From Trifolium pratense (taxonomy: Eukaryota; Streptophyta; Magnoliopsida; Fabales; Fabaceae), in assembly GCF_020283565.1 (NCBI RefSeq), contig NC_060065.1, positions 27,888,409-27,952,408 on the forward strand: a stretch of DNA of 64,000 nt, in the 5' to 3' direction. The notes under the pieces were generated by a model, which was given only the letters and a program-made list of their open reading frames with translations, did not search any database and had not been told where the DNA came from. A program made the position numbers and the translations under genes. Positions 9,393 through 20,488 of this stretch are shown here, one piece after another. Positions within the stretch are counted from its first letter, which is position 1; every line of letters starts with the position of its first letter.

Positions 9393-10237
9393 AGGATATA
9401 AAACTGTTTAACTTATCCATGAGGGATATGAAGGTTTGGTAAGTTCCGAACAATCCGGCAAGATGTAAAACTGTTTAACTTATCCATGAGGGGTAAAAGG
9501 CAATTGGTACCACATGCATTAGTCGTGTCTAGGGATGGCATGACATAGAATGATTGGCATTAGATACATTAGGGTAAATGCGCATATATTTGATAAATGG
9601 TATGTGACATTATCTGGTTGAACTGTGCTAAACTTTATTAATTGATAACTGTTTGGTGCGATGTTTTGACGTGAGTTAGAATATGTATGATGTAGTTCGA
9701 AAGTGTAAGACCTTTCTTATACTCGTATGATATGCGATTATGTTTTCTAACTCTCTGCTTTGTGTTATTTGCTGGACCTTTGGGGGTTCAGATATTCAGG
9801 CTGAGGATTGTGCCGACGTTTAGACTGCTGTTCTAGCGTGGTGTTGAAGTACCTTTTGGTGAGGAGACTTAGCATAGATTACTCCTCTTAGTACTAGCTT
9901 TTGACTAGAGTTTGTAAATAGTAAATGCTCTGGTAATGTAACATCGAGTCGGGGATTACGCTTGGATTTCATCGTATATCGGTGTTACCTTTTGTTATGC
10001 TAGTTCTTGTATAAGTGGCATCCTTAGGGATGAATTTGGCTTATGTATATATATATATGTACATATATGCATGCTTGGTTTGATTAAATCCGCTGTTGCT
10101 TTTCATGTTAAATTCATGATGCTCTGTGTGTGTATGCTTGTGTGTTTTAATTACCGCGTGGCACTCTGCCTTTACACTTGTTAAAAAGTTTTTAAAATTA
10201 CGTTTTAAGGGTAGTATGGGTTAGGGTGTTACAATAG

Positions 10238-10249
10238 TGGTATCAGAGC
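10238..10249 (+). other. Primer-binding site of element A (initiator methionine tRNA)
   Basis: TGGTATCAGAGC starts four bases after the 5' LTR end and is complementary to the initiator tRNA-Met 3' end, as in most plant gypsy and Copia elements. Confidence 0.93.
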
Positions 10250-10356
10250 AGGTCGGTTCGTGTGAACCAATTAGGACTTTTCTTTTCCCCGTATGAGCAT
10301 GTGTAGGGGACACTGTTAGTACTTTCTAACGTCTAGTTGTGATTCGTTCAGGAATC

Positions 10357-13300
10357 ATGGCTGCTGCGAGAACGAATGCTCAGATTGCGGAGGCTTTGGC
10401 CGCACTCACCAACATAGTGGTTAGAGATCATCAACCTGGAAGAGAGGTGGAGATGAGGTTGGAACGGTTCATGAAGCAGAAACCGCCAACATTTACCGGA
10501 GGTTACAACCCGGATGGAGCTCACAAGTGGCTGGAGGAACTTGAAATAATTTTTGAAGCAATGGATTGTTCCGAGGAAGGGAAGACAACCCTTGGGACAT
10601 ATGTGTTGCGCGAGGAAGCGAACGTGTGGTGGAAGAATGCCAAGTTGAGGCTAGGACCCGGTGGTATGGCTATACCATGGGCAATGTTTAAAAGAGAATT
10701 TTTGGTTAAGTATTTTCCTGTTGATGTGAAGAATAAGAAAGTGGTGGAATTCATGGAGTTGAAACAGGGGAATATGACGGTAGCTGACTATGCCGTCAAG
10801 TTTGAGACTTTGTGTGCGTTTAGTCCGCATTACAACACTTTGGAAGCGGAGGACGACAAGTGTGTGAAGTTTGAAAGTGGTCTACGTCCAGACATTAAGC
10901 ATATGATTGGATTTTCGCAGATAAGGGATTTTGCAACCCTTGTGAACAAGAGTAGGATTTGTGATGAAGATGGTAGGGCAAAGGTGAACTACTATAAAGC
11001 TGTGAACGACCGAAAAGGGAAAGGGCAAGAGCGCGGAAAACCTTATGATAACCGCGGTAGGGGTAATACAAGTGGTGGTAGGAAGCCGGTGAATGGAAGT
11101 TGTTACAAATGTGGAGAGCGGGGTCATATGTCGTATGATTGCCAGAAGAAATTGGACAAGTGTTTGAATTGTGGGAAGTTAGGCCACAAAACTGAAGTGT
11201 GTAGGACAAGAGTGTTTTGTTTCAACTGTGGTGAGGAGGGCCACAAGAGTATAATCTGCAAGAAGCCCAAGAAGGTGATGGGCAAGGTGTTTGCTTTGAG
11301 TGGAGAGGATGCTAGCCTTGAGGACAATCTCATTAGAGGTACGTGTTTCATCTATGACACTCCTTTAATTGCGATTATAGATACGGGAGCGACGCATTCT
11401 TTTATTTCTTTGGATTGTGCGAAGCGTCTTAGTATTCCTTTAACGGATATGACGGGTAGGATGGAAATAGAAACTCCTGCTAATGGTTCAGTGATTACCC
11501 GACAAGTATGTCGTAATTGCCCCGTAACCATTTTTGATAAGCACTTTGGTATGGATTTAGTGTGTATTCCACTTAGTGGTATGGATGTAATTTTTGGTAT
11601 GAATTGGTTAATCTTCAACCGGATTCATATCAACTGTCGTGAGAAGGCCGTTGTTTTTCCGAAGCCGGAGGAGAACTTGCATTTGATGAGCAGGAAGGAA
11701 GTATCGGAAGCGTTGAAAGAACATGCCGAGATGTTCATGATGTTGGCATCATTGAAACTCGAAGGAGGAGTTAAGATAGAAGAGTTACCGATCGTTTGTG
11801 AATTCCCAGATGTGTTTCCGGATGATATATCTGACGTGCCTCCAAAGCGAGAGGTAGAGTTTTCTATCGACCTAGTACCTGGAACTAGCCCGATATCGAT
11901 GGCGCCGTATCGAATGTCAGCGTCAGAGTTGAATGAGTTGAAGAAGCAACTTGAAGAGCTGCTTGAGAAGAGGTTTGTTCGACCGAGTGTTTCGCCATGG
12001 GGAGCGCCGGTATTGCTTGTGAAGAAGAAAGATGGAAGCATGAGATTATGTATAGACTATCGTCAGTTGAACAAAGTGACGATCAAGAATAAATATCCAC
12101 TTCCGAGGATAGATGATTTGATGGATCAACTAGTTGGAGCTTGTGTGTTTAGTAAGATCGATTTGAGATCTGGATACCATCAGATTAGAGTGAAGACGGA
12201 AGACATACCTAAGACTGCATTTAGGACGAGGTATGGGCACTACGAGTATTCAGTTATGCCGTTTGGTGTGACCAATGCACCTGGAGTTTTCATGGAGTAT
12301 ATGAACCGAATTTTCCATTCATTTTTGGATAGATTCGTGGTGGTGTTCATCGACGACATTTTGATTTACTCAAAATCCGAGGAAGAGCACGAGGAGCACT
12401 TGAGGATTGTTTTGCAAGTCTTGAAGGAGAAGAAGTTGTATGCCAAGTTGTCTAAGTGTGAATTTTGGATGAAAGAGGTGAGTTTCCTAGGGCATATAAT
12501 TTCAAGTGGAGGAATCGCGGTAGATCCTGCGAAGGTTGACGCTGTGTCACAGTGGGGAACGCCGGAATCTGTTTCAGAGATTAGAAGTTTCCTTGGTTTA
12601 GCCGGTTATTATAGAAGATTCATCGAAGGTTTTTCGAAGTTGGCTTTGCCGTTAACCAAGTTGACGAGGAAAGATCAAGCGTTTGTTTGGGATGGTATTT
12701 GTGAGAAGAGTTTCCAAGAGCTCAAGAGAAGATTGACTACTGCACCCGTGTTGATTTTACCTGATGCCAAAGAGTCGTTCGTCGTGTATTGCGATGCTTC
12801 GAAGTTAGGACTTGGTGGAGTGCTTATGCAAGGGGGTAATGTGGTAGCATATGCTTCGAGACAACTGAAGGTTCACGAGAGGAACTATCCAACGCATGAT
12901 TTGGAGTTAGCCGCAGTGGTGTTTGCTTTGAAAGTGTGGAGACATTACTTGTATGGATCGAGGTTTGAAGTTTTCAGTGATCACAAGAGTCTGAAATACT
13001 TATTCGACCAGAAGGAGTTGAATATGAGGCAACGAAGATGGCTCGAATTCTTAAAGGACTACGATTTTGAATTGAGTTATCACCCCGGAAAAGCCAATGT
13101 GGTGGCCGATGCATTAAGTAGGAAAACTTTGCATATGTCATCATTGATGGTGAAAGAGTTGGAGTTGATTGAAGAATTCCGAGACTTGAGTCTTGTGTGT
13201 GAGGTTACTTCTTCAAGTGTGAAGCTTGGGATGTTAAGATTGACGAATCCTTTTCTTGAAGATATTAAAGAACGTCAGAAATCGGATAAGAGATTGATGG

Positions 13301-13618
13301 AGAAGATGGTACTCATCAATGAAGGTAAGGAGACCAATATCAAGATTGACGAAGGTGGAGTCATGAGATTTCACGGAAGAGTTTGTGTACCGGATGTACC
13401 CGAATTAAAGAGAATGATCATGGAAGAAGGTCACAGAAGTGGTTTGAGTATTCATCCTGGAGTAACCAAGATGTATCAGGATTTGAGGAAGTTGTTTTGG
13501 TGGCCGGGAATGAAGAGGCAAATTTCTGAATTTGTTTATTCATGCTTAACTTGTCAGAAATCGAAGATTGAACATCAGAAGCCGTTTGGTTTGTTACAAC
13601 CAATGTTTATACCCGAAT
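10357..13618 (+). CDS. Element A gag-pol polyprotein, N-terminal part (Gag, protease, RT, RNase H, start of integrase)
   Basis: Starts at the ATG 10357 (MAAARTNAQ); the upstream in-frame extension begins with GTG and is not a plausible plant start. Gag is followed by three CCHC zinc knuckles (about aa 248-305: [14 protein letters not shown] and two more), protease [10 protein letters not shown] (about aa 340), RT with LCIDYRQLN (about 563) and FIDDILIYS (about 664), RNase [12 protein letters not shown] (about 810) and the integrase HHCC zinc module ending CLTCQKSK (about 1025-1070). Integrase is cut by element F after ...PMFIPE. The left and right parts are in the same frame when F and one CGAAT copy are discounted, giving about 1454 codons in all. 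No other stop or shift is seen. Confidence 0.93.
13614..13618. repeat. Target-site duplication CGAAT of element F, left copy
   Basis: CGAAT directly before the F LTR (TGTTGAGGC) is repeated at 24915-24919 directly after the other LTR end (CTACTTCA). Confidence 0.95.
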
Positions 13619-15297
13619 TGTTGAGGCAAAATCCACTTTTGATGTTTTAAAGATTACAAACATCTTTAATTATATTTTAAATGATTCTGATCATTTTGTT
13701 ATCTAACAAGTGCTTTTGAGTGGCATAAGATTAATAGATTCTAACAAACCATTTGCAAAGTAAAAATCCTGCAAAGCTGTTTCAAGACCATTCTAAGAAC
13801 ATTCTCAGCAGACAGACTGCAGCTTTTGTCAAATAAGCACGTTTTGGTATAAGTGCTTTTTAGGTTTTAAAGTCAACTAAGAACAAAACAAATAAGCACT
13901 TTACAATGGATTTATGGACCAAATCACTACAGGAAATAATCTCTTTTGGGATCAACAACATGTGATGGACTTTAAGATATATGCTTTTCTAGTCACTTGT
14001 CTTGGAGGAAACTATGAGCTTTGATCAAACATAGTATTGGCCATCCAATAAGCTCATCTGATAAGAGATCATGGACCAATCACAATGGAACAACCAGAAT
14101 TATTCTATGAGTTGTAATGGTACTTGCAAAAGGACCATCTTGGAACATTCTTCAATGTGGTGTCATAGAAGTACATTTTGTCTCATTTGCTCATGTACTA
14201 TTCCAGCTGGTTTTCTGCTCATGCTAAAGGCTACCTCTGATCATCTCTTAAGCTATTAAACAGCTGCACACCACAAAGGAAGGAAGGATGAAGGTTCATC
14301 ACCTTGGCTGTTGCAGGCAAGACAGTTTCAAGACTGTTCTAAGACCAATGCAAGACTGATCTGCACACAGTTTTTTCAAAACCATCTCCAACTGTCATAA
14401 GCCTTTTTCTGAGCATACAAACGGCTATATCTGATACATGACAGTGGAAGGATGTAAGAAACAACTCATATACACTTGGCAACAGCTCATACTTATTTGG
14501 ATCTTATGGATCAAAGCTAAAAGGAAATCAAGACTGTTCCAAGACTGAACAGAGAATCTGCACATTATGCAGAAATTGTCTGCTGCATATAGAGCACTGA
14601 GTAACAGCTCTATTTTACTCTCTAACTGATATACTTGAAGGCCAAGCTTCAAACTCAAGCAAGCATCTATAAAAGGCAATCAAGTCCAAGGGAAAGAGCA
14701 AGAGTTTCCAAGCAATTCAAGCAATACATATCTCACTAAACCTCTTTAGCTCAAAGTCCTTTTATAGTCACTCTTTTGTAAATCTGAGTTCAAATCTCTT
14801 TAGAGTGCTTTTCATCTAAGCTTCTCTTTTATAGTGAGTTTGATATTAAGCTTAGAAACAAATCATTCATATTGTAATTGCTCAAGTCAATACGTGACTA
14901 TTGATTGAGTGTAGATTGGTCAAGTTGACTAGGAAAGTTCAAAGCTCTAGGAGCTTTGGTAAGTTGTTGATCTTAGGTCAAGATCAAGGTGATTGTGTAA
15001 GTTTTGGATCTGTAACATTCAAGTGATTCTAGTGGACAAACTCACAGGAGGTGGGGACTGGACGTAACCCAAAGATTAAGGGTGAACCAGGATAACTCTT
15101 TGTGTTTATTCTCTTTCCCTTAAACTTTTATTTTCTGCATCTGTTTTTCTTTACACAGCACAGATCATTCTTAGAACGATCTCACTGAGCACAAAATTAA
15201 TTTTATTACTAACCTTTTAATTTTGTGACTTAAGTTTAAATTTAAAAAGGTTCACAATTCAAACCCCCCCTTTCTTGTGAAAAACTTTGCTACTTCA
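13619..15297 (+). repeat. 5' LTR of element F
   Basis: 1679 bp, TGTTGAGGC...CTACTTCA. TATAAAAG at 14668-14675 is a likely TATA box. Repeats of the F-specific word (TTCTAAGAAC-like) occur at about 13786-13812, 14319-14372, 14530-14560 and 15161-15190. Short open frames at 14071-14259 and 14425-14679 recur unchanged in the 3' LTR and look non-coding. Confidence 0.95.
14668..14675 (+). promoter_or_regulatory. TATA box of the F LTR
   Basis: TATAAAAG in the context ATCTATAAAAGGC, repeated at 24285-24292 in the 3' LTR. Confidence 0.7.
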
Positions 15298-15299
15298 AT

Positions 15300-15311
15300 T
15301 GGCATCAGAGC
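15300..15311 (+). other. Primer-binding site of element F
   Basis: TGGCATCAGAGC two bases after the LTR matches the initiator tRNA-Met complement with one difference (C for T), the same form as in B and G. Confidence 0.92.
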
Positions 15312-15371
15312 ACTGCCTCTAAAGGTTGAGCATCTAACAAGTGCTTAGAGGAAAAGATTCAGGAAGGAAGT

Positions 15372-17204
15372 ATGTCAAAACCTGCAAAGTTTATTTCAGA
15401 AGGTGGATCATCAACTAGGCCACCACTATTTGAAGGAAATGACTACTACTACTGGAAAGATAAAATGGAGCTATTCCTAAGATCACAAGATAACTACATG
15501 TGGTCAGTCATTGAAAATGGAGAATACACACCTTTGGCAAAAGATTCTACCACTCCAAAGCCTCAAGCTGAATGGACAACCACTGAAGCAGACAGGGTAC
15601 TCTTAAATACTAAAGCTCAATTATTTATTAAAAGTGCTTTGTGCAGGGAAGAATATGACAGGATTATGCAATGCAAAAATGCTAAAGAAATGTGGGATAC
15701 TCTCAAAACTCATCATGAAGGAACCAGTCGTGTCAAAGAAACAAGAATTGATATTGGTGTAAGAAAGTTTGAGTTATTTGAGATGAAGGAAGATGAATCC
15801 ATTGATCAGATGTATGGAAGATTCACCATCATCATAAATGAGCTCAACTCTCTTGGAAAAACATACACCACACATGAAAGAGTAAGAAAAATACTAAGAT
15901 GTCTACCTAAAGAATGGAGACATATAGTAACAGCCATCACAGAGTCAAAAACTCTCTCTGAAGTTAAAATGGAGGACTTGATTGGCTCTTTAAAAGCTCA
16001 TGAAGCAATACTTCAAGAGGATAAATCTCCAAAGAAAAAGATGATTGCATTAGACTCTCAATCAGAAGAATGCCTTCAACAAAATGAAATCTTCTCTAAC
16101 AAAGATCTGATTGATGAAGACAATGAGGAAGAATTTGCACTTCTGTCAAGAAGAATTCAAAGACTCATGATGAGAAGGAATCAAATGAGGAGAACATTTC
16201 CAAATAAAAGAAATGGTGCAAAACCTGAAGTTGACATGAGCAAAATCCAATGTTATGGATGCAACCAATTTGGACACTACAAGAGTGATTGTCCAAAACT
16301 TAGAAAACCTCCTGTCAAGAAATCAATGATGGCAACCTGGGATGAGCTAGATGAACTACCAGAAGAAGAAGAGCAAGAAGCAAATGTATGTCTTATGACA
16401 AGATCAGAAACACAAGAGGTAAACCCTGAAACTTGCTCTTCATGTCAAAAAACTGAATATTTATTTGATAATCTTTTTCATGATAGCTTAAAATTAAATG
16501 AAAAATATGATCAACTTCAGGAAGTTGTAATCAAAATTTCAAAAGAAAAAGAGGAATATAAAACTGAGAATGAATTATTAAAAGACATAATTAAAAACAT
16601 GGAAATTGCTCATAAAAGAAAATTAGAAGAACTTAAAGAAAATCAACAAACTAATTCTAACATACAAGAAGAAAACAAAATACTAAAAAGGAATGTTTTA
16701 AAACTTGAAAATGATATAACCAAATTTGTAAAGTCTACTAAAACCCTTGAAAACATTTTAGGATCTCAGAAAAATAGTTTTAGTAAAACTGGCCTAGGTT
16801 TTGAAACTTACAATAATCAAAGAATTTACAATAAATTTTTTGTTCCTAATAAACCTATATACAAATGTTCTTACTGTCATAAGGAAGGACATCTTGAACC
16901 TTTTTGTTACAGAAAATCTAGACAACAAAAATATCATAAGAGAAATTTTTCAGAACGTTCTCAGAACAATCTTAACTCTTCAGAATGTTCTCAGAACAAT
17001 CTTAAAAAACAGACTTCTAAACATATATATAGGACCTCTTCTTATCAACATAAGAAAAGTCATTATAACACTAACCATCAAGGACCCAAAAAGATATGGG
17101 TACCTAAAAGCATGCTAAAAACATATGCAGGAATGTCTTCTCACAGTCAAGAAGAAGCCATGGTACTTGGACAGTGGCTGCTCCAGACATATGACTGGAG
17201 ATAG
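15372..17204 (+). CDS. Element F Gag
   Basis: A 610-aa nucleocapsid polyprotein starting [12 protein letters not shown]. The N-terminal part carries the Copia Gag fold signature ([32 protein letters not shown]). The first CCHC knuckle [14 protein letters not shown] is at about aa 294, followed by an acidic stretch, a long Lys/Glu-rich predicted coiled coil (about aa 370-463) and a second knuckle [14 protein letters not shown] at about aa 499. Just after it, two 30-bp units (16951-17010) encode [17 protein letters not shown] and contain the F-specific AGAACGTTCT word. The frame runs 80 nt into the pol frame, which lies at +1; a mutation or frameshifting could explain this. It would assemble virus-like particles in the cytoplasm. 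Confidence 0.93.
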   Translation: MSKPAKFISEGGSSTRPPLFEGNDYYYWKDKMELFLRSQDNYMWSVIENGEYTPLAKDSTTPKPQAEWTTTEADRVLLNTKAQLFIKSALCREEYDRIMQCKNAKEMWDTLKTHHEGTSRVKETRIDIGVRKFELFEMKEDESIDQMYGRFTIIINELNSLGKTYTTHERVRKILRCLPKEWRHIVTAITESKTLSEVKMEDLIGSLKAHEAILQEDKSPKKKMIALDSQSEECLQQNEIFSNKDLIDEDNEEEFALLSRRIQRLMMRRNQMRRTFPNKRNGAKPEVDMSKIQCYGCNQFGHYKSDCPKLRKPPVKKSMMATWDELDELPEEEEQEANVCLMTRSETQEVNPETCSSCQKTEYLFDNLFHDSLKLNEKYDQLQEVVIKISKEKEEYKTENELLKDIIKNMEIAHKRKLEELKENQQTNSNIQEENKILKRNVLKLENDITKFVKSTKTLENILGSQKNSFSKTGLGFETYNNQRIYNKFFVPNKPIYKCSYCHKEGHLEPFCYRKSRQQKYHKRNFSERSQNNLNSSECSQNNLKKQTSKHIYRTSSYQHKKSHYNTNHQGPKKIWVPKSMLKTYAGMSSHSQEEAMVLGQWLLQTYDWR

Positions 17205-20157
17205 ACAAAGCTTTCTTTCCTTTGAAAAGAAAGAAGGAGGATCAGTTACCTTTGGCAATAATGAGACAGCCATCATCAAAGGTAAAGGTACAATTGGTAA
17301 GATAAACTCTGCTAAAATTGAAAATGTTCATTATGTAGAAGGCCTTAAACATAACTTAATAAGCATTAGTCAATTGTGTGACAATGGTTTTGAAGTTATA
17401 TTTAAACCTGATACATGTGAAATCAAACACTCATCTTCTGACAAAAGTCTTTTCAATGGATCAAGAAAGAAAAATGTTTATATCATATACTTAGATGAAC
17501 TACCTGATGAATCATGTTTTGTGTCTCTTGAAAAGGACAAATGGATTTGGCACAAAAGGGCAGGACATATAAGTATGAAAACCATTTCAAAACTTTCTAA
17601 ACTTGATCTAGTAAGAGGATTACCAAAGATAAGTTTTGATAATGATAAGTTATGTGAATCATGTGCAAGAGGAAAACAAGTAAAAAGTAGTTTTAAACCA
17701 AAAGAATCTATTTCAACCAAAAGACCTCTTGAACTACTTCACATAGACTTGTTTGGGCCAGTCAGAACTACAAGCCTTGGAGGTAAGAATTATGGTTTTG
17801 TTATTGTAGATGATTATTCCAGATTTACATGGGTGTTATTTTTAAAACATAAAGATGAATCTTTTGAAGCTTTCAAACATTTTTGCCTAAAAGTTCAAAA
17901 TGAAAAAGAAACAAGGATCATCTCCATTAGAAGTGATCATGGAGGTGAATTTGAAAATTCTTTATTTGAAACATTTTTTGATGAGAATGGTATATCTCAT
18001 AATTTCTCTTGTCCTAGAACTCCACAACAAAATGGAGTTGTAGAAAGAAAAAATAGGACTTTACAAGAAATGGCAAGAACTATGATCAATGAATCAAATG
18101 TGGAAAAGTATTTTTGGGCTGAGGCCATAAACACTGCTTGCTATATTTTGAATAGAGTAACTATTAGAAAAGTTTTGAATAAAACACCTTATGAAATCTG
18201 GAAGAACAAAAAACCTAACATATCATACTTTCATATCTTTGGCTGTTACTGTTATATTCTTAACATTAGAGATAATCTAGGAAAGTTTGATTCAAAATCA
18301 GATAAAGGAATATTCTTAGGATATTCTTTAACTTCAAAAGCATATAGAATCTATAACTTAAGAATTCAAACCATAGAAGAAAGCATGCATGTAAAATTTG
18401 ATGAATTTGAAGAACAAACAAGCATAATTGTTGATGAGGAAGAAGAAACCACAAATAAGAAAAAGAAAACTGATGAACTAGAAGAATCCTCACAAGCTCC
18501 TCCAAGAACATGGAAAATGGTAAATTATCATCCACAAGATCAAATCATAGGAAGTACAGCAGATGGTGTAAGAACAAGAAGAGCTACTCAAAGCAAAGAA
18601 AACAATTTAGCTATGATTTCTCAAATTGAACCAAAATCCATAAATGAAGCAATCACAGATGAATCATGGATTGAAGCCATGAAAGAAGAGCTTCTGCAAT
18701 TTGAGAGAAATGAAGTTTGGAAGCTAGTACCTAAACCTCAAGAGAACACAATCATTGGTACTAAATGGGTCTTTAGGAATAAACTTGATGAAGAAGGAAA
18801 AGTTATAAGGAACAAAGCAAGACTTGTGGCTCAAGGATATAATCAACAAGAAGGTATTGATTATGATGAAACCTTTGCACCAGTGGCCAGGTTAGAAGCA
18901 ATTAGAATACTACTTGCATATGCATCTCATAAATGTTTAAAACTTTTTCAAATGGATGTCAAAAGTGCTTTTCTAAATGGATTTTTAAATGAAGAAGTCT
19001 ATGTTCATCAACCACCTGGTTTTATTGATCAACATAGACCAGATCATGTTTTTAAGCTAACTAAAGCTCTTTATGGGCTTAAGCAAGCTCCAAGAGCATG
19101 GTATGAAAGATTAAGCACTTTCCTTTTAAACAATGGTTTTTCTAGAGGAAAAATAGATACCACACTTTTTAGAAAGGAAAACCAAAATGATCTTTTAGTA
19201 GTTCAAGTTTATGTTGATGATATCATCTTTGGAGCTACAAATGAAACAATGTGTGAAGAATTCTCAACCCTCATGCAAAGTGAATTTGAGATGAGTATGA
19301 TGGGAGAACTTAGATTCTTTTTGGGTCTTCAAATCAAACAACTTGAAGAAGGAATCTTTATAAGTCAAGAAAAATATGTCAAAGATCTCCTCAAAAAGTT
19401 TAAGATGAATGAGGCTAAAATTATGCCTACACCAATGCATCCATCAACAAGTCTAGACAAAGATGAAAAAGGAAAGGATGTATCTGAAAAGGAATATAGA
19501 GGAATGATTGGATCACTCCTTTATTTGACTGCAAGTAGACCAGACATTGTCTTCTCAGTAGGGTTATGTGCAAGGTTTCAATCATCTCCAAAAGAATCAC
19601 ATCTCACTGCTGTCAAAAGAATTTTTAGATACTTGGTGGGAACACCAGATACTGGTCTATGGTACAAAAAGGGTTCACATTTTGATCTTATAGCATATTG
19701 TGATGCTGACTATGCTGGGGATAAATTGGAAAGAAAAAGCACAAGTGGAGCATGTCAATTTCTTGGAGAAGCACTTGTAAGTTGGTGTTGCAGAAAACAA
19801 AATACCATAGCACTTTCAACAACTGAAGCAGAATATGTGTCTGCTGCAAATTGTTGCTCTCAAGTGATTTGGATCAAAAACCAACTTGAAGACTTCTCAT
19901 TAAGGTACACAAATATTAAAATTTTATGTGATAATACTAGTGCTATCAATTTATCAAAAAACCCTATTCAGCATTCAAGATCAAAACATATTGAAATAAA
20001 ACACCATTTCATTAGAGATCATGTTAATAAAAAGGAAGTTGAATTAACCTTTGTGGATACTCATAATCAACTCGCAGATATTTTTACTAAGCCTTTAGTA
20101 GAAGAACGTTTTAATTTTATTAAAGAAAAATTAAAAATAATAAGGAACCCTGTTTAA
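17125..20157 (+). CDS. Element F Pol (protease, integrase, RT, RNase H)
   Basis: Open frame of 1010 codons from an internal ATG; the true N-terminus depends on how the +1 shift from gag is bridged. Protease [13 protein letters not shown] (about aa 13-25), integrase zinc module HKRAGH...CESCARGKQ (about 143-185), integrase core D-D-E at [18 protein letters not shown] and [11 protein letters not shown] with [16 protein letters not shown] and YVDDIIFGA (about 695), RNase H ending ADIFTKPL. All catalytic residues I can check are present. It stops at TAA (20155-20157), not a readthrough-type UAG, unlike B and G. Confidence 0.93.
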   Translation: MQECLLTVKKKPWYLDSGCSRHMTGDRQSFLSFEKKEGGSVTFGNNETAIIKGKGTIGKINSAKIENVHYVEGLKHNLISISQLCDNGFEVIFKPDTCEIKHSSSDKSLFNGSRKKNVYIIYLDELPDESCFVSLEKDKWIWHKRAGHISMKTISKLSKLDLVRGLPKISFDNDKLCESCARGKQVKSSFKPKESISTKRPLELLHIDLFGPVRTTSLGGKNYGFVIVDDYSRFTWVLFLKHKDESFEAFKHFCLKVQNEKETRIISIRSDHGGEFENSLFETFFDENGISHNFSCPRTPQQNGVVERKNRTLQEMARTMINESNVEKYFWAEAINTACYILNRVTIRKVLNKTPYEIWKNKKPNISYFHIFGCYCYILNIRDNLGKFDSKSDKGIFLGYSLTSKAYRIYNLRIQTIEESMHVKFDEFEEQTSIIVDEEEETTNKKKKTDELEESSQAPPRTWKMVNYHPQDQIIGSTADGVRTRRATQSKENNLAMISQIEPKSINEAITDESWIEAMKEELLQFERNEVWKLVPKPQENTIIGTKWVFRNKLDEEGKVIRNKARLVAQGYNQQEGIDYDETFAPVARLEAIRILLAYASHKCLKLFQMDVKSAFLNGFLNEEVYVHQPPGFIDQHRPDHVFKLTKALYGLKQAPRAWYERLSTFLLNNGFSRGKIDTTLFRKENQNDLLVVQVYVDDIIFGATNETMCEEFSTLMQSEFEMSMMGELRFFLGLQIKQLEEGIFISQEKYVKDLLKKFKMNEAKIMPTPMHPSTSLDKDEKGKDVSEKEYRGMIGSLLYLTASRPDIVFSVGLCARFQSSPKESHLTAVKRIFRYLVGTPDTGLWYKKGSHFDLIAYCDADYAGDKLERKSTSGACQFLGEALVSWCCRKQNTIALSTTEAEYVSAANCCSQVIWIKNQLEDFSLRYTNIKILCDNTSAINLSKNPIQHSRSKHIEIKHHFIRDHVNKKEVELTFVDTHNQLADIFTKPLVEERFNFIKEKLKIIRNPV

Positions 20158-20488
20158 AGAACAGTCTTAGAACGTTCTTGAAACCAGTCAGGAGTCACGA
20201 ACTTCTCTCTACTCAAAAACATTTTTTTTTCAAAAAACTAAGTAGTCTTAAATAAGTTGTCTATTCTTTTAGGCCTAGGTTATTATGCATATATTAAATA
20301 GCTAAGTACTTTTAAAATAGATTAAGTAAGATATAGTGTAGAGTTCCAAGACAAATAGTACATTCAAGTACACCTACTTCTTTTTCATTGGACAAAACTC
20401 TTCTTATCTTCCCTCTTTAAATCAAATCAATAACTGCTCCTTTTCTCTCATCCTTCCTCCCAAAACCGTCGATCTCCCTTCATTCTCA
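20158..20488 (+). other. Spacer between F pol and ORF2
   Basis: 331 non-coding bases. It begins with a copy of the F word (20158-20184) that contains GAACGTTCTTGAA, a perfect three-unit heat-shock-element pattern. The last 100 bases before the ORF2 ATG are pyrimidine-rich (CTCCTTTTCTCTCATCC), compatible with a spliced subgenomic ORF2 message or a separate promoter; neither is proven. Confidence 0.6.

Larger units (their letters stand above)
7978..10233 (+). repeat. 5' LTR of element A
   Basis: 2256 bp, TGTAACGACCC...GGTGTTACA. It contains a TATA-like box (8181-8188), a splice-donor-like site (8333/8334), a TTCGCT palindrome cluster (8751-8970), a degenerate hairpin array (9290-9392), the conserved GGTACCACATGCATTAG block (9506-9533) and a short TA-rich tract near 10040. 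The T-rich, C-poor downstream part is intron-like in composition. Confidence 0.95.
8334..10351 (+). other. Predicted leader intron of element A
   Basis: Donor AAG/GTAAGAG at 8333/8334. Branch-point-like TTCTAAC at 10324-10330. Acceptor TTCAG/GA ending at 10351. The next ATG (10357) is the gag start. Removal of these 2018 nt would shorten a leader of about 2.1 kb that is full of upstream ATGs to roughly 120 nt, and would delete the PBS, hairpin array and TTCGCT cluster. A donor-like site is kept at the same LTR position in D (AAG/GTGAG, 31385/31386) and on the minus strand in E (CAG/GTAAGAG, about 2292). Inferred from consensus only. Confidence 0.5.

Noticed and set aside
14071..14679. Small frames in the F LTR (repeated at 23688-24296)
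   Set aside because: Kept only because the LTRs are identical; no protein similarity recognised.
13786..15190. All F words as functional heat-shock elements
   Set aside because: Most LTR copies have three-base or irregular spacing between GAA and TTC units; only the 20170-20182 copy fits the strict pattern.
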